DNA from: an uncultured Phascolarctobacterium sp.
Lineage (GTDB): Bacteria; Bacillota; Negativicutes; Acidaminococcales; Acidaminococcaceae
Assembly (NCBI GenBank): GCA_900757795.1
Contig: CAAEPE010000051.1
Location: 1 to 37,186 of the forward strand
Direction of reading: 5' to 3'
Length of the DNA: 37,186 bases
Made by a program: the position numbers and the translations under genes. Below, piece by piece: positions 25,048 through 33,360 of this stretch. Below the pieces are notes generated by a model, which made no database searches, was not told the origin of the DNA, and worked only from the letters and a program-made list of their open reading frames with translations. The stretch's first letter is position 1. Each line of letters starts with the position of its first letter.

Positions 25048-26139
25048 ATGGAAGATATTATTAAGGTCGAAGGTGTGGCCAAAGGTTACGGCAAGCACCA
25101 AGTCCTGCAAAATTTAGATATCGCCATCAAAAAAGGTGAATGCTTCACTCTCTTGGGACCTTCAGGCTGCGGCAAAACTGTTCTTATCCGCCTTATCGCC
25201 GGTCACGAAGTGCCTGACGAAGGCAAAATCATCATTGATGATACAGTAGTTGCCGACAGCGCAACCGGCGAATACATTCCTCCCGAACGCCGCGGTTTAG
25301 GCATTGTATTCCAGGATTATGCCGTATGGCCCCACATGACTGTTTTTGAAAACATCGCTTATCCTTTAAAAATGGAAAAGCGCTCCAAACAAGAAATTAA
25401 CGACTTGGTTATGAAAATGATTGAGATTGTCGGCATGAAAGGCTTGGATAAGCGTCTGCCCTCCGAACTTTCCGGCGGTCAACAGCAGCGCGTTGCCTTA
25501 GCCCGTGCGTTAGTTGCAGACCCCAGCGTAATGCTGCTGGACGAGCCCTTGTCCAATTTGGACGCTAATCTGCGTGAAGAAATGCGCTTTGAAATTAAAG
25601 CCTTGCAGCGCAAATTTGGCATCACAGTTTTATTCGTAACTCATGACCAAGAGGTTGCACTGGCAATTTCCGACCGTTTGGCAATTATGGACGCTAAGGG
25701 AAATATTCGCCAGATTGGCAATCCTTACGATATTTTTGAAAATCCGGCTGATTTATTTGTATTCAAATTTATGGGTATCGCCAACTTCCTGCACGTCAGC
25801 GAAAAAGGCGGCAAGTTCTACGTTGGCAGCGGCCAGCAGGAAATTCCTTGGGAAGGACCCAAGGGCAGCGCTGCTAATTGGGTAGCAGGCTTCCGTCCTT
25901 CCGACGTAGAAATTCACCGTCAAGGCCCCGGCCTCAAGGGCATTATCCGCCGCGCCAACTTCTTAGGCGCAACCATGGACTACGCTATTGATATTGACGA
26001 CGAAGCTCTGCGTACCGAAATCGAAACCCACACTGCTATCAACAACGATTTAATGTTTAAAGAAGGCGAAGAATGCTACATCACCTTCAAAGCATTGCAC
26101 TGGTTTGACGCTAAGCAGCTCAAGGAGGTGGAAGAATAA
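25048..26139 (+). CDS. ABC importer ATPase, ferric/spermidine type (first of two)
   Basis: A 363-residue nucleotide-binding subunit. Walker A GPSGCGKT (37-44), Q-loop Q89 in VFQDYAVWPHM, signature LSGGQQQR (141-148), Walker B VMLLDEP (161-167) and switch H199 are all intact. A C-terminal TOBE-like regulatory region follows residue 240. The start is the ATG at 25048 with AGGAGG upstream; the frame extends to 25003 but those residues are leader. The ATG of the permease shares one base with the stop codon (TAATG), so the two are translationally coupled. Confidence 0.9.
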   Translation: MEDIIKVEGVAKGYGKHQVLQNLDIAIKKGECFTLLGPSGCGKTVLIRLIAGHEVPDEGKIIIDDTVVADSATGEYIPPERRGLGIVFQDYAVWPHMTVFENIAYPLKMEKRSKQEINDLVMKMIEIVGMKGLDKRLPSELSGGQQQRVALARALVADPSVMLLDEPLSNLDANLREEMRFEIKALQRKFGITVLFVTHDQEVALAISDRLAIMDAKGNIRQIGNPYDIFENPADLFVFKFMGIANFLHVSEKGGKFYVGSGQQEIPWEGPKGSAANWVAGFRPSDVEIHRQGPGLKGIIRRANFLGATMDYAIDIDDEALRTEIETHTAINNDLMFKEGEECYITFKALHWFDAKQLKEVEE

Positions 26140-27836
26140 TGGCAAGCGGCACCATTAAAAAGGATAGTGGCTTCGGTATTGCACAAGTCATTCTCTTTAT
26201 CTCCATTGCTATTTTGGTAATTTTCGTTGCCTGGCCCGTACTGTTGATTTTATTTAACGCTTTCTTTGTAGACGGCAAATTCAATAGCGTCGACTTCTAC
26301 AACGTGCTTACCGAACCAGAAACCTTCCAGGCCTTGATCAACTCTTTGATTATCGCCAGCATGACCACTGTTGGTTCTACTATCGTCGGTACTTTCTTTG
26401 CTTGGCTGGTAACCCGTACCGACCTTCCTTATAAAACCTTTATGAAGAGCTTATTCCTTGTACCTTTTATGCTGCCTTCTTTCATTGGCGCATTGGCTTG
26501 GAAAATGCTGCTCTCTCCTCACTCCGGCTATATCAACAAATGGTTTATGTCTGCCTTTAACACCACGGAACCGATTTTCGATATTTACACCTACTACGGC
26601 ATCAGCTGCGTAGAGGTTATGTATCTGTTCCCCTTCGTATTTATTCAGGTTTGCGGTGCATTAGAGCGCATGGACCCCACCTTGGAAGAATCTGCCCGCA
26701 TCAGCGGCGCCGGACTTTTCACCATTACCCGCAAAATTACCATTCCTTTGGTTATGCCTTCCATCATGAGCGGCGCGCTGCTCATCATGCTGTATTCCAT
26801 GGCGCATTTTGGTACTGTTGCTGTATTGGGTATCGAGCAGGGTATTTATAATATTCCTACTTTGATTTACGAAAAAATTCACGAAAGCGCCGGTTCCTTT
26901 GCCTCCATTCGTACAGGCACCGTATTGGCAACTGTATTGATTGTTTCTGCAGCCTGCATTATTTGGGCACAGCAAAAAGTTTTAAGCAAAGGTCACTATC
27001 AGATTATCGGCGGCAAAAGCTTCCGTCCTATGGAACTGAAGCTGCGCGGCCTGCGTTATCCGCTGCTGTTCTTCTGCCTGGCTTACATTGGCTTCACCAT
27101 TTTACTGCCTACGGTAGTTATCTTTATGGTTGGCGGCGTTGAAACCTACGGTCTGCCTCTGACTTGGGAAAACCTGTCCCTGGATAACTACAAATATATT
27201 CTTTTTGAATATGACGTTACCCGCGACGCGATTTTCAACTCTGTAACTTTGGGTTTAGCTGCCGCTTTCATCACTATGTTTGCCGGCGTTATGATTTCCT
27301 ACGTTATCGTAAAAATGAAAGTTCGCGGCAAAGGTATTTTGGAATTCTTGGGCATGCTGCCGTTCTCCGTTCCCGGTTCTGTTATCGCCTTAGGCGTTAT
27401 CTTGGCATGGAGCGGCCAATTCGGTATCAACCTTTACAATACTGTTTGGATTATTTTGGTATCCTACATCGCTCGTTACATGGCTTTCTCTTTAAAAGCA
27501 AACTCTGCAGCCTTAGAGCAGGTGCATGACTCCCTTATGGAAGCATCCCGTTCCTGCGGCGCCAGCATGTGGCAGTCTTTGAAAGATATCGTTATCCCCT
27601 TGGTTCGTCCCGGTATGATCAGCGCCTTCTTCTTAATTTTCCTGCCGGCGCTGCGCGAGCTGACCGTATCCATTATGCTGTACGCTCCTACCACCAGAAC
27701 CATTGGCGTAGCAATCTACACCTTGAACGAAGACGGTGAAACCGTTATGTCCACTGCTTTGGCAGGTATCGCATTGATCATTATCGTTTTAGGTCAAATG
27801 CTCATCAATCATCTTACCAAGAAAGCGAGTGAGTAA
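26139..27836 (+). CDS. ABC importer permease, fused two-domain (FbpB/SfuB type)
   Basis: A 565-residue inner-membrane protein with about 12 helices, formed of two tandem permease domains. Each has its EAA loop for contact with an ATPase: EESARISGAGLFTITRKIT (about 185-203) and MEASRSCGASMWQSLKDI (about 467-484). A duplicated permease in one chain is the usual arrangement for ferric-type importers. With two separate ATPase genes on either side, each EAA loop could be served by a different ATPase. AAGGAGG lies before the ATG. Confidence 0.9.
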   Translation: MASGTIKKDSGFGIAQVILFISIAILVIFVAWPVLLILFNAFFVDGKFNSVDFYNVLTEPETFQALINSLIIASMTTVGSTIVGTFFAWLVTRTDLPYKTFMKSLFLVPFMLPSFIGALAWKMLLSPHSGYINKWFMSAFNTTEPIFDIYTYYGISCVEVMYLFPFVFIQVCGALERMDPTLEESARISGAGLFTITRKITIPLVMPSIMSGALLIMLYSMAHFGTVAVLGIEQGIYNIPTLIYEKIHESAGSFASIRTGTVLATVLIVSAACIIWAQQKVLSKGHYQIIGGKSFRPMELKLRGLRYPLLFFCLAYIGFTILLPTVVIFMVGGVETYGLPLTWENLSLDNYKYILFEYDVTRDAIFNSVTLGLAAAFITMFAGVMISYVIVKMKVRGKGILEFLGMLPFSVPGSVIALGVILAWSGQFGINLYNTVWIILVSYIARYMAFSLKANSAALEQVHDSLMEASRSCGASMWQSLKDIVIPLVRPGMISAFFLIFLPALRELTVSIMLYAPTTRTIGVAIYTLNEDGETVMSTALAGIALIIIVLGQMLINHLTKKASE

Positions 27837-27841
27837 TCGTC

Positions 27842-28912
27842 ATGTCATACATCCGCTTAAAAAATGTTACAAAAAGATTTGGTGATGTTACTGCTGTCGA
27901 TAATTTGAATATCGAAATCGGCAAGGGCGAATGCTTCTCCATGCTGGGTCCTTCCGGCTGCGGCAAAACCACTACCCTGCGTATGGTTGCCGGCTTTGAG
28001 GATTTGTCCGACGGCGAGGTTTGGGTTGGTGACCGTTTGTTATCCTCCCCCGCCAAGCATCACTATACTCCCCCCGAAAACCGCAACTTTGGTATGGTTT
28101 TCCAAGCCTTCGCAGTTTGGCCGCACATGAGCGTTTATGAAAACGTTGCTTTCCCTCTGCGCCTGCGCAAGCTGCCTAACGCAGAAATTGAACAGCGCAC
28201 CAAAGACGCGCTGACTGCTACCAACTTGCTCAGCGCCGCTAACGACAGCCCTGCTGATCTTTCCGGCGGCGGCAAGCAGCGTGTAGCTTTGGCTCGCGCG
28301 CTGGCTATCAATCCTGACGTTATGCTTTTGGACGAGCCCCTCTCCAGCTTGGACCCCCATCTGCGTGAGGAAATGCGCTTTGAAATTAAAGATTTGCAGC
28401 GCAAATACGGCTTCTCCATTATTTATGTAACCCATGACCAGTCCGAGGCTATGGCGCTTTCCGACCGTATTCTTGTTATGAAGCTAGGCGTAATGCAGCA
28501 AATTGATTCTCCTTTGGATGTTTATAATAATCCTAAGAACAAGTTCGTTTTCAGCTTCATTGGCGTTTCCAGCTTTACCGACGTTATTTGGAAAGGCAAG
28601 GACGCTTATATTAAAGGCTCCGAGCACAAGCTGCCCTCCGGTCTGATTGTGCCCGAACGCATGAAAGCCGAAGAAATGTTCAACCTTGCCAGCCGTCCTA
28701 CGGAAATCCGCTTTACCAATGCCAATGACCCCAACGGCGTGCGCGGTCTTGTAGTCCGCAAAGCCTTCTTGGGCGAAATTGTTGACTATTTAGTAAAAAT
28801 CGGCGAACAAGAAGTACGCGTACAAATCGGCCGCCGCGACCCCGGCCCCGAAGCCGACGAAGTATGCTATCTGCACTTCCTGCGTCCCTTCTGGTACAAG
28901 GTAAACGAATAA
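27842..28912 (+). CDS. ABC importer ATPase, second copy with altered signature motif
   Basis: A 356-residue ATPase related to but distinct from the one at 25048. Walker A is GPSGCGKT (36-43), the Q-loop lies in VFQAFAVWPHM, Walker B is VMLLDEP (160-166) and H199 is present. The signature reads LSGGGKQR instead of LSGGQxQR, so the first signature glutamine is glycine; the following Q and R are kept. A TOBE-like C-terminal region follows. It lies 5 bases after the permease, with a weaker ribosome site than its neighbours, and is closed by a strong terminator. It may form a heterodimer with the first ATPase or be an alternative subunit. Confidence 0.88.
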   Translation: MSYIRLKNVTKRFGDVTAVDNLNIEIGKGECFSMLGPSGCGKTTTLRMVAGFEDLSDGEVWVGDRLLSSPAKHHYTPPENRNFGMVFQAFAVWPHMSVYENVAFPLRLRKLPNAEIEQRTKDALTATNLLSAANDSPADLSGGGKQRVALARALAINPDVMLLDEPLSSLDPHLREEMRFEIKDLQRKYGFSIIYVTHDQSEAMALSDRILVMKLGVMQQIDSPLDVYNNPKNKFVFSFIGVSSFTDVIWKGKDAYIKGSEHKLPSGLIVPERMKAEEMFNLASRPTEIRFTNANDPNGVRGLVVRKAFLGEIVDYLVKIGEQEVRVQIGRRDPGPEADEVCYLHFLRPFWYKVNE

Positions 28913-28940
28913 AATAGTTTTAGATTAGTGCCCCCAAAAT

Positions 28941-28977
28941 AAAACCGGCAAGAAATTTTTACTTCTTGCCGGTTTTT
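28941..28977 (+). terminator. Terminator of the ABC importer operon
   Basis: The arms AAAACCGGCAAGAA (28941-28954) and TTCTTGCCGGTTTT (28963-28976) pair perfectly and are followed by T and ATTT. The A-flank makes it potentially bidirectional. Confidence 0.85.
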
Positions 28978-29022
28978 ATTTAGCGAAATGGCTCTTAAAA
29001 ATTGCTTATGCTTTTCTTTTGC

Positions 29023-29050
29023 TTGCATAAATATTTTAATTTGATATAAT
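29023..29050 (+). promoter_or_regulatory. Promoter of the second NhaC antiporter gene
   Basis: TTGCAT (29023-29028), a 16-base spacer and a perfect TATAAT (29045-29050). The start codon is 30 bases further on. Confidence 0.6.
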
Positions 29051-29079
29051 AACATAAAACAAAAAGGGGATGTACATCT

Positions 29080-30360
29080 ATGACTAAAGCACAAAATAAA
29101 GGAAGAGCCATTGCGCTGCTTCCCATTGGCGTTTTTCTTTGCATTTTTATCGGCTCCGGCGTCTTAACCGGCGATTTTTACAGTATGCCGGCCATTGTTG
29201 GTTTTTTAATTGCACTCATTGTTGCCTTTGCGCAAAATAAAAATCTCAGCTTTATTCAAAAACTGCGCTTGGCGTCCACCGGCGTGGGCGACGAAAATAT
29301 TCTCACTATGTGCCTTATCTTTTTGGCGGCAGGCGCCTTTTCCGGCGCAGTACGCGCTGCCGGCGGTGTGGAGAGCACCGTTAATTTAGGCCTTTCCATT
29401 CTGCCCGGCGGTATGGCAGTAGCAGGACTTTTTATTATCGGCTGCTTTATTTCTATTTCTATGGGTACTTCCGTAGGCACCATTACGGCGTTAGCCCCCA
29501 TTGCCGCAGGTATCAGCGAAAAAACCGGCTTTTCTATGGCCATTTGCGCCGGTGCCGTGGTTTGCGGCGCTATGTTCGGCGACAATTTATCCATTATCTC
29601 CGATACAACTATTGCCGCCGTCAAAACCCAAGGCTGCGATATGCGCGATAAATTCCGCGAAAACTTTATCATTATCCTGCCGGCGGCTATCATCACGCTT
29701 GGCTTATTCTTATTTTTGGGACAGACCGGCGAATTCCATGTGGAGGGCAGCTTGGATTACAGCATCATCAAAGTAATTCCCTACTTGGTTGTGCTTGTAG
29801 GCGCGATTATTGGTATTAACGTTTTTATTATTTTAATTACGGGCACTGTGCTCAGTATGCTTGTCGGCTTAAGCAGCGGCGCGTTCACCATGTCCAAAAT
29901 GTTTGCGCATGTGGGTGCGGGCATTGTTTCTATGTATGATATTACGGTTATTTCTATCATTGTGGCCTGCATTATCACCTTGGTTAAAGAATACGGCGGT
30001 ATTGAATTTGTGCTGAATTTTATCAAAAGCCGCATCAACGACGCTAAAGGCGGCGAGCTTGGTATTGCAGCTTTGGCGCTTTTGGTAGATATCTGCACGG
30101 CAAATAATACGGTTGCGATTGTTATGGCTGGCCCTATCGCCAAAGATATCAGCACCGATTTTGGCGTTACTCCCCGCCGCAGCGCCTCTCTTTTGGATAT
30201 GTTCAGCTCTATGGGACAAGGCTTAATTCCTTACGGAGCTCAGCTTTTAGCAGCTGCCAGCCTTACCAAGCTTACTCCCTTTGATATTATTCCTTATTGC
30301 TTCTATCCTCTGCTCATGGGCTTGAGCGGTTTGGCTTTTATCTTTATTAAGAAAAGATAA
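29080..30360 (+). CDS. NhaC-family Na+/H+ antiporter-type transporter (short form)
   Basis: A 426-residue polytopic membrane protein. The NhaC signature appears as GAVVCGAMFGDNLSIISDTT and SISMGTSVGTITALAPIAAG. It is about 75 residues shorter than the NhaC protein at 1206-2714 and clearly from a different subgroup, so the two probably move different solutes. It has its own promoter and stands alone between two terminators. The ribosome site is GGGG about 10 bases before the ATG. The solute is not determinable. Confidence 0.85.
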   Translation: MTKAQNKGRAIALLPIGVFLCIFIGSGVLTGDFYSMPAIVGFLIALIVAFAQNKNLSFIQKLRLASTGVGDENILTMCLIFLAAGAFSGAVRAAGGVESTVNLGLSILPGGMAVAGLFIIGCFISISMGTSVGTITALAPIAAGISEKTGFSMAICAGAVVCGAMFGDNLSIISDTTIAAVKTQGCDMRDKFRENFIIILPAAIITLGLFLFLGQTGEFHVEGSLDYSIIKVIPYLVVLVGAIIGINVFIILITGTVLSMLVGLSSGAFTMSKMFAHVGAGIVSMYDITVISIIVACIITLVKEYGGIEFVLNFIKSRINDAKGGELGIAALALLVDICTANNTVAIVMAGPIAKDISTDFGVTPRRSASLLDMFSSMGQGLIPYGAQLLAAASLTKLTPFDIIPYCFYPLLMGLSGLAFIFIKKR

Positions 30361-30401
30361 ATTTTTCCCAGCGTGAAACGTTATAGGAAAAAGTTAGCAA
30401 A

Positions 30402-30434
30402 AGACCAGTCTCTATTTTAGAGGCTGGTCTTAAT
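30402..30434. terminator. Hairpin between convergent NhaC and LysR genes
   Basis: The arms AGACCAGTCTCTA (30402-30414) and TAGAGGCTGGTCT (30418-30430) pair with one wobble and a TTT loop. The following TAATTA is only weakly T-rich, so terminator strength is uncertain. Confidence 0.6.
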
Positions 30435-30474
30435 TAATTGAAGCAATATTCTTTCTTGATTTTAGTGTAGATTT

Positions 30475-31364
30475 TTATTTTTCTGCGCACAGCGCTTCTA
30501 CTTCGCGTAAAAAAGCGCTTGCTTCCTTGCTCAAGGGTTGATATTGCCGCCATGCTAAATCCAAATGAATCGGCAGCTGCGGCACTAAGGGAATAAAACA
30601 TAAATTACTGTTATCGCTCACAGCAGCCAGTTTATCTAAGCAGACAGCATTGCCTACGCCCTCTTCCACCATTAAAGCAGCGTTAAAAAGCAAATTATAG
30701 GTACTGACAATATTAAGCTCTTCTATCGGTAGCTTAAACCATTGCTGAAAATTATGAATTACACTCTGTTGATAGCTTACTAAAAGAGGAATTTTTAGCA
30801 GCTCTTTAGCTTCCAACGATTGCTTTCTAGCTAATGGTGAATCTCGGCGCACTAAAAGCCCCCAGTGGTCTATATAAGGCAGACGCAACGTAGCATATTT
30901 TTGCAGATTGGTCGGCTCAATAAAAAGTCCAAAATCCAGCAGACCTTTGTCTAAACGCTCTTTAACATCTTCTGCGTTGCCACTAAAAATATTAAAGACA
31001 CCAACGGATACTTATCTTTCAGCTGTTTTGCAGCCCGCGCTATTAAACGCATACCTTGGCTTTCACCGCCGCCAATATGTACGGTACCATTTAAAAACTG
31101 AGCGTCCTGTTGAATTTCCTGCTTAGTTTTATCTGCCAACAGCAGTAAATCCTCAGCTCGCTTGCGTAAAAGCTGACCTTTATCAGTCAAAACTAATCTT
31201 TGCGCTTTATTCCCTCGCACAAAAAGCTGCGTTCCTAGCTCCTGCTCCAAATCTTTCAGCTGGCGGGACAAGGTAGGCTGGGTCATATGCAAAGCATTAG
31301 CGGCAGCTACAATGCCTTCCTCTTGTACCACTGTCAAAAAATATCGTAAAACACGTAAATCCAT
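30475..31364 (-). pseudogene. LysR-family transcriptional regulator, disrupted by a frameshift
   Basis: Two minus-strand frames together make one LysR protein of about 296 residues. The first part (from 31364) has the winged helix-turn-helix (MDLRVLRYFLTVVQEEGIVAAANALHMTQPTLSRQLKDLE) and the start of the effector domain. It loses frame at about 30997 and stops at 30951. The other frame resumes precisely there with SFNIFSGNAEDVKERLDKG and runs to the normal end at 30475. Loss of one base in the serine codon explains everything. The DNA-binding part could still be made. A sequencing error cannot be excluded. The ATG at 31364 has GGTG 6 bases upstream. Confidence 0.85.
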
Positions 31365-31423
31365 ATTCATCACCGTTTATATTATAGCATATTAAATACC
31401 TAAAAAGTATTATTATTGTCAGT

Positions 31424-31456
31424 AAAAAGCCGTGAGCATTAAGCCCACGGCTTTTT
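31424..31456 (-). terminator. Terminator after the hydrolase remnant
   Basis: The arms AAAAAGCCGTG (31424-31434) and CACGGCTTTTT (31446-31456) are perfect. It is T-flanked on both strands and immediately follows the hydrolase stop codon on the minus strand. Confidence 0.85.
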
Positions 31457-32218
31457 TTAATCTAAATATTGGTGGAAGAAATCTCCCAATTTAGTAAAAG
31501 GAATCATATCAACTCTGTCATATAAGTCTACGTGACCTGCGCCTTTCACTATATAAAGCTCTTTTGGCTCTGCCGCCAGCCGATAAGCGTCCTCGCTGAA
31601 TTCAATAGAATGAGCATTTTCACCGGCGATAAACAGCAAGGGACGCGGAGAAATAGTTTCAATATCGTTAAAAGGATAGAAATTCATAAATTTTACAAAG
31701 CTTGTCAGCGTAGGATGAGTAGTAGTCAAAGGACTGACACCTGCAGGGGTAACTTCACCGCGTTCGGTACGGTAGAAATCAAAGAATTCCTTTTCAATGG
31801 CGTTAGATTTTTCAGTAATTTCGTGAACCGTGCCGCTGGTGTAAGCTTTAGCACCGTTTTGAAATTCTGCGTAGCGCTGCTCCGCTGCTTCTGCGGCAAA
31901 GGCTTGGCGCTGCTCCAAGGTAGTGCTGTGGCGCAGGCCGTTGCGTACTGCCGCTCCCATATCATACATACTTACGGTAGCGACAGCTTTTAAACGCGGG
32001 TCAATTTTAGCGGCGCTGATGGCAAAACTGCCGCTGCCGCAGATGCCGATAGCACCAATTTTTTCGCGGTCAATAAAATCACGGGTTCCCAAATAATCTA
32101 CCGCCGCGCTGAAAGCTTCAGCATACATTACGGGATCGACAGAATTTCTGGGAGTGCCCTCGCTTTCTCCCCAAAACGGCAAATCAATAGACAGCGTAAT
32201 AAAACCTTTTTCCGCCAT
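31457..32218 (-). pseudogene. Alpha/beta hydrolase (dienelactone hydrolase-like), missing its N-terminus
   Basis: The 253-residue frame begins inside the fold (MAEKGFITLSIDLPFWGESEGTPRN), at what is normally the strand after the oxyanion region. Family members I recall carry about 60-70 more residues, including a GGPxGxxxE-type loop. The rest is intact: the nucleophile elbow GICGSGSF, a GENAHS acid loop and GAGHVDLYD with the catalytic histidine. An in-frame TGA lies two codons before the ATG, and no ribosome site is present. The upstream flank is directly the 3' end of the M48 protease gene. It is most likely a decayed gene, in line with the frameshifted LysR next to it. Expression from the internal ATG cannot be excluded. 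Confidence 0.7.
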
Positions 32219-32238
32219 TTTTCAGGCAAGGTTTTATT
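32198..32238. repeat. Inverted repeat at the M48 / hydrolase-remnant junction
   Basis: The arms AATAAAACCTT (32198-32208) and AAGGTTTTATT (32228-32238) are perfect 11-bp complements. One arm is inside the hydrolase coding frame and the other lies between the genes. T-runs follow on the plus strand. It may act as terminator for the M48 gene or mark the deletion junction. Confidence 0.5.
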
Positions 32239-32257
32239 TTTTACTCAAATTCAATCT

Positions 32258-33349
32258 TTATTTCTTTTTGCCTTTTTTGCTGGGTTTGGCCGCTGCTTTA
32301 GCGTCGTTTTCGTTAGCAACCACTGCCCATTGACGCAGCAAATCGGCACAAGCCCCGGCATAAGCTCCGGCGCTGCCCCACGCGCCTGCGTCCTGCGTGT
32401 ACAAAGTCAAAAGCTGAATATCGTCATAATAAATATAAGCATAGCTGCCGTTATCATAAACTACAAAATAATTTGGATTAACGGTTCCGCGCTGGCGCAC
32501 CGTCCACAAGCTGCCAGCCAACATATACGCGCGATATTTTGCCTTAGTGTTGCCAATGCTTTGGTTGATATCAAAACGCCAATCACCTTCGGTAACGCTG
32601 GCATGATCGTCATCAGCTACCGTAACGTCAGGATGAATGTCATAGGTTTTTAATTGCTTAACTACGCGCTTTACACGTTCTTCCGGCTCCGGATGGCTGC
32701 TGAACAAGCCGTAGCTGCCACCGCCGCCCTGCTTAGAAAGATCGTCCAGCTTTTGCACTGTAATCAGCATGGCATACGGATTAAATCCGGCTTTAATCGT
32801 ATTGTTTACGCCTTCCTTATCGGCGCCGCGTTCGTCCGTTCGGCTGTAACCGGCAAAAAGCGCCTGCTGTGCAGCCTGCACCAAGCCCAAGCCCTGACCA
32901 CGGGTAGCAGCCAACAAAATAAGCGAGGTCCACATTTGCTTTTCAATGGCATTTACCGTATGCTTTTTGGCAACGTGACCAACCTCGTGGCCTAAAACTC
33001 CTGCCAGCTCCGTATCCGTAGGCATATAATCCAAAAGTCCTTTAAAAACGTAAATAAAGCCGCCGGGACAAGCCAATGCATTGACCTCGTTGCAGTTAAG
33101 CACTTTAAATGAATAGGTGATATCGTCGCGTCCGCAAACTGCCGCCAAACGCTGACCGATTCTATTAACACGCTCGTTTAAATTATAATCCTGGGACAAG
33201 CCGTACTTGGCTTCCAAGCTTTGGGCAGTTTCCCTACCCATTTCAATTTCCTGCTCCTTGCTGATAAGTCCGGCCTCTGCGGGCTGAACGCCTACAAAAA
33301 AGCAGCACGCCATTACAAAGGCTAAAAAAATTTTGTAAAGCTTGTTCAT
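32258..33349 (-). CDS. Secreted M48-family zinc metalloprotease
   Basis: A 363-residue exported protein with a signal peptide (cleavage probably after PAEA, about residue 26). The zinc site is H121-E122-x2-H125 in LGHEVGHVAKKH, with E173 in DERGADKEG as third ligand. The arrangement (single signal, no multiple membrane helices) resembles the BepA/LoiP periplasmic group rather than HtpX. The BepA/LoiP group is tied to outer-membrane quality control, which would suit a double-membraned Firmicute. A C-terminal region of about 110 residues (about 250-363) ends in a lysine-rich tail and is not recognised. AGGAGGGG precedes the ATG, 11 bases after the CoA-transferase stop. Confidence 0.87.
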   Translation of the reverse strand: MNKLYKIFLAFVMACCFFVGVQPAEAGLISKEQEIEMGRETAQSLEAKYGLSQDYNLNERVNRIGQRLAAVCGRDDITYSFKVLNCNEVNALACPGGFIYVFKGLLDYMPTDTELAGVLGHEVGHVAKKHTVNAIEKQMWTSLILLAATRGQGLGLVQAAQQALFAGYSRTDERGADKEGVNNTIKAGFNPYAMLITVQKLDDLSKQGGGGSYGLFSSHPEPEERVKRVVKQLKTYDIHPDVTVADDDHASVTEGDWRFDINQSIGNTKAKYRAYMLAGSLWTVRQRGTVNPNYFVVYDNGSYAYIYYDDIQLLTLYTQDAGAWGSAGAYAGACADLLRQWAVVANENDAKAAAKPSKKGKKK

Positions 33350-33360
33350 ATTCTCCCCTC

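Noticed and set aside
28040..28435. 131-residue minus-strand open frame
   Set aside because: It is antisense to the second ABC ATPase, including its signature and Walker B regions.
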